DNA from: Amblyomma americanum
Taxonomy: Eukaryota > Arthropoda > Arachnida > Ixodida > Ixodidae
DNA: 64,000 nucleotides
Direction of reading: 5' to 3'
Assembly: GCF_052857255.1 (NCBI RefSeq)
Contig: NC_135498.1
Span: forward strand, 112,779,223 to 112,843,222
In this document: positions 61,750 to 64,000 of the stretch, piece after piece
How the letters are laid out: each line of letters opens with the position of its first letter
Position numbering within the stretch: position 1 is the stretch's first letter
Notes under the pieces: generated by a model
What the model was told of the DNA's origin: nothing
Databases searched by the model: none
What the model saw: the letters and a program-made list of their open reading frames with translations, nothing else
Position numbers and translations under genes: made by a program

Positions 61750-62046
61750 TGGCTGTGGTTTAGCTCTTGCTAACCCTAGTTGAATTCGGAAAGCTTTGTT
61801 TCCTTCGCGCGTCGTCTACGCAGCGTCTCATTCCGACGCCCTCGAGAACTGAAACCTGTCTCTTCCGCATTTGAAGAGTCGCTCCCGGACGTGGCACGAC
61901 TCCTTATAGCCGCATCTTTGTTTTCGATGCTTCCCGAGTTGTGCGGCTCGTTCTTCTGCCGTCTCTTGAGCGCGTTCTCTCTTATTTGCTTTGTTCTTTC
62001 GCTGTCTCTTGTGTTCTCTATAACCACTAGAAGGCACTGAGGCACA

Positions 62047-62049
<3 letters not shown>
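61750..62049 (-). repeat. KLSEFN repeat, copy 3
   Basis: Minus frame of 89 codons: LKRRQKNEPHNSGSIENKDA, SGSDSSNAEETGFSSRGRRN, ETLRRRRAKETKLSEFN, stop at 61776, followed by GGGTTAGCAAGAGCTAAACC. The most intact copy. The (AT)n tract lies just upstream. Confidence 0.55.

Positions 62050-62116
<67 letters not shown>
62050..62116. repeat. (AT)n microsatellite
   Basis: An uninterrupted TA/AT run of 67 bases between two parts of the KLSEFN/GTTGCTAGGCAAC element. In copy 1 the equivalent place has only TATATATATA (48716-48725). It reads as repeated YI on minus but is not a protein-coding feature. Confidence 0.95.
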
Positions 62117-62119
<3 letters not shown>

Positions 62120-62345
62120 AGAGGCGACACCTGCTCTCTCTCTACCTCCGCGGAGCACATCTGGTGAAGTGAGCGGCGGCTGCCGCGGCGTAGACGGCGG
62201 CGCCATCTGTTATAGCGCGGCTGCGGTGTTGCTAGGCAACGGCGGCTTAAGGTCGTTTTTGGGCCACAGCATACGGCCGCAGTGCTATTATGCGATGAGC
62301 CGAACTGACTGGCGTAGCGTTGCTTTCGCAACAATAATAAAAACA
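62117..62345 (-). repeat. GTTGCTAGGCAAC-containing repeat, copy 2
   Basis: Matches 48700-49000, including GCGGAGCACATCTGGTG, the palindrome at 62228 and GCATACGGCCGCAGTGC. It ends at GTTGCTTTCGCAACAATAAT. Confidence 0.55.
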
Positions 62346-62560
62346 ACAAATAAAGGCATCCCGTGTGCTTGGTCTCGGTGACTGCTGCTTCCGTTATGTA
62401 GGGATTAGGCTAGAAATGTATGAGCCAGGGGCTTCACTCGGGCGAAATTTCTGTCTTCCTTTCCTTACGGTGTGGCTGCTTCCTTGTGTGCTGCACATTA
62501 CGAACATCACTTCGAGTAATTATCAGTGAAGAGAAACACATCAATACTACCCGAATAGAG
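62346..62560 (+). repeat. Composite repeat, 3' section again
   Basis: GGCATCCCGTGTGCTTGGTC, GGATTAGGCTAGAAATGTAT, GGCTTCACTC and CTGCACATTACGAACATCA parallel 61411-61570. It suggests that the KLSEFN element at 61750-62345 lies within or between copies of this repeat. 62560-63147 has nothing assignable. Confidence 0.55.
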
Positions 62561-63157
62561 CTTGGAACTACACGTACACTGTGCCAAGTTAAAGAGGCCA
62601 GACGCAGTCACTGGAGTCCGCATGCAGAGGGAGCCGAATTATTCAGATTTTGTTACCACATGCTGCCGAAAGCAGCGCGTAAAGAAATCTCGACACATTA
62701 GTCATTAAGAATAACTTTCGATCAATCTGTAAGAGGAAAATCTGTTATTTGCTTAAATCGATGCTCGGCTTACTGAGAAGCAGCAATGTGTTAATCATGA
62801 TTTCGCAGCCGTGTTAATAGCTGAACTGTCGTACAAGGAATGTTGCCATGCATGGGTACACAGAATATGAATCTGGGGTTGATGACGCGGGAAGGTGGAG
62901 AGCTGCGATGGGTTGGAGTACATGATCAACGATGCATTGGTCCTGTCTTTGCCCATGCAGGCTGCGTCCGCCCATACCGTGTCAGCATATGTTTCATTTA
63001 TAAGATTTAATGCCCCAAAGCTACTAAAGCTCGACGATGTTGCATTGAAGGGTTTAGAAATTTTCAGCACCTGGGGTTTTTAAACCGAAAGCTATACTGG
63101 CCGCAGGTTCAGCAGCTTAGCGTGATTCCGGGAAAGCCGTGCTGCGCTTGCGCGAGG

Positions 63158-63478
63158 GCCCCGCCGCGGTGGCTCAGTGGTTAGGGCGCTCGACTACTGA
63201 TCCGGAGTTCCCGGGTTCGAACCCGACCGCGCGGCGGCTGCGTTTTTATGGAGGAAAAACGCTAAGGCGCCCGTGTGCTGTGCGATGTCAGTGCACGTTA
63301 AAGATCCCCAGGTGGTCCAAAGTATTCCGGAGCCCTCCACTACGGACCTATTTGTTCCTCTCTTCTTTCACTCCCTCCTTTATCCCTTCCCTTACGGCGC
63401 GGTTCAGGTGTCCAACGATATATGAGACAGATACTGCGCCATTTCCTTTCCACCAAAAACCAATTATTATTATTATTA
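63158..63478 (+). mobile_element. Ruka SINE, full length with TSD
   Basis: Best head in the window (GCCGCGGTGGCTCAGTGG then TTAGGGCGCTCGACTACTGA), B box GGGTTCGAACCCG, complete body and ATT tail. Flanked by TTGCGCGAGG at 63148-63157 and 63479-63488. Confidence 0.93.
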
Positions 63479-63617
63479 TTGCGCGAGGAACAGTGACTGC
63501 ACACAGTGCACTTCTCTCTCTCTCTCGCTCCATAGTCACAACTGCGCATGCGCCACTAGTAGCACCGAGCCACAGGTGTTCTGCCGCTGTGCAGCGCCAT
63601 GCCTTTTCTCAAAATAC

Positions 63618-63835
63618 AACTTTAATAATAATAATAATAGATGGTTTTTTGGGGAATGCAAATGGCACAGTATCTGTGTCATATATCCTTGGACACCTGA
63701 ACCGAGCCGTAAGCGAAGGAACAAAGGAGAGAATGAAAGAAGAAAATAAGAAAAATGCCGTAGTGGAGGGCTCCAGAATAATTTTGACTACCTGGGAATC
63801 TGTAACGTGCACTGAGAGCGAACAGCTCGCGGTTT
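63618..63835 (-). mobile_element. Ruka SINE, head missing
   Basis: ATT tail (63618-63636 on plus as AATAATAATAAT) and body on minus, truncated near the GCTGTTCGCTCTCAGTGC block. Confidence 0.8.
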
Positions 63836-63862
63836 GCCTTTCAACTTTCAATCTTCAGTTTT

Positions 63863-63945
63863 ATCTTTCTTTCCCTCCCCTCCTTTATCTCTTTCTTTAT
63901 TGCGCGGTTCGGGTGTCCACCGAGATATGTGAGACAGTTACTGTG
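63863..63945 (+). mobile_element. Ruka 3' fragment
   Basis: CTCCTTTATCTCTTTCTTTA, GCGCGGTTCGGGTGTCCACC and GAGATATGTGAGACAGTTAC match the 3' part of the body. The window then ends in GC-rich sequence with TGACGTCA at 63974, about which nothing more can be said. Confidence 0.65.
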
Positions 63946-64000
63946 CTTTGCGCGCTCGCCGCGCTATCTGGCATGACGTCACACCACGCGGTTCGCCGCC

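Noticed and set aside
62050..62116. Tyr-Ile repeat protein encoded by the minus frame at 61828-62349
   Set aside because: The YI run is a translation of an (AT)n microsatellite.
63955..64000. TGACGTCA at the window end as a CRE-type promoter element
   Set aside because: A single palindromic octamer without a gene following in the window is not enough.

Overview
The window is almost certainly nuclear DNA of a hard (ixodid) tick. The main reason is a roughly 300-bp tRNA-headed SINE matching the tick element Ruka (described from Rhipicephalus appendiculatus), present more than 25 times on both strands. It carries the tRNA-like head (GTGGCTCAGTGG A box, GGGTTCGAACCC B box), a body containing GATCCCCAGGTGGTCGAAAT, and a CCAATTATTATT tail. 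The other repeats also fit an arthropod with a bloated genome: several RNase H-bearing non-LTR retrotransposons with CACCAC-type tails, a Penelope-like GIY-YIG fragment and short tRNA-like repeats. I found no intact single-copy host gene. No rRNA, true tRNA, CRISPR array or bacterial-style operon is visible.

Layout. 0-5 kb: decayed LINE 3' ends, a dimeric repeat (here S2) flanked by an 11-bp target duplication, and a LINE ORF1/endonuclease fragment. 5.4-7.9 kb: a 5'-truncated RT/RNase H LINE (family A) sitting inside a Ruka copy. 7.9-14.8 kb and 21.7-32.5 kb are two diverged copies (A and B) of one segmental duplication. Copy B carries extra insertions: S2, Ruka, a 950-bp TIR transposon, a 965-bp block and a Penelope-like/Ruka block. 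Copy A carries extra LINE-A, a Ruka tail and a hairpin-bearing block. Between them lie nested LINEs, including the best-preserved coding sequence of the window, an uninterrupted 845-codon RT-RNase H ORF (18530-21067). 33.9-36.2 kb: a very decayed endonuclease-RT LINE. 37.1-41.3 kb and 53.0-55.5 kb form a second duplication (C and D); C contains a LINE insertion with an inverted 5' part that looks like twin priming. 41.5-52.9 kb: mostly unassigned sequence with scattered repeats. 55.5-64 kb: Ruka-dense, plus a LINE ORF1, tRNA-like composite repeats and an (AT)n tract.

The only possible host-gene material is a family of exon-like fragments. A first exon around the residues FQRLN appears four times (8.7-9.06, 22.98-23.34, 36.8-37.0 and, on minus, 51.1-50.8 kb). 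A second exon around the residues GGRRF appears three times (12.77, 28.12 and, on minus, 46.55 kb). Splice-like signals lie at the corresponding places and the exon order is the same each time. I could not identify the protein.

The window is therefore best read as a record of transposition. Paired duplicated segments give empty sites that date and define many insertions. All homology statements come from reading and comparing the sequence by eye; no database was searched.
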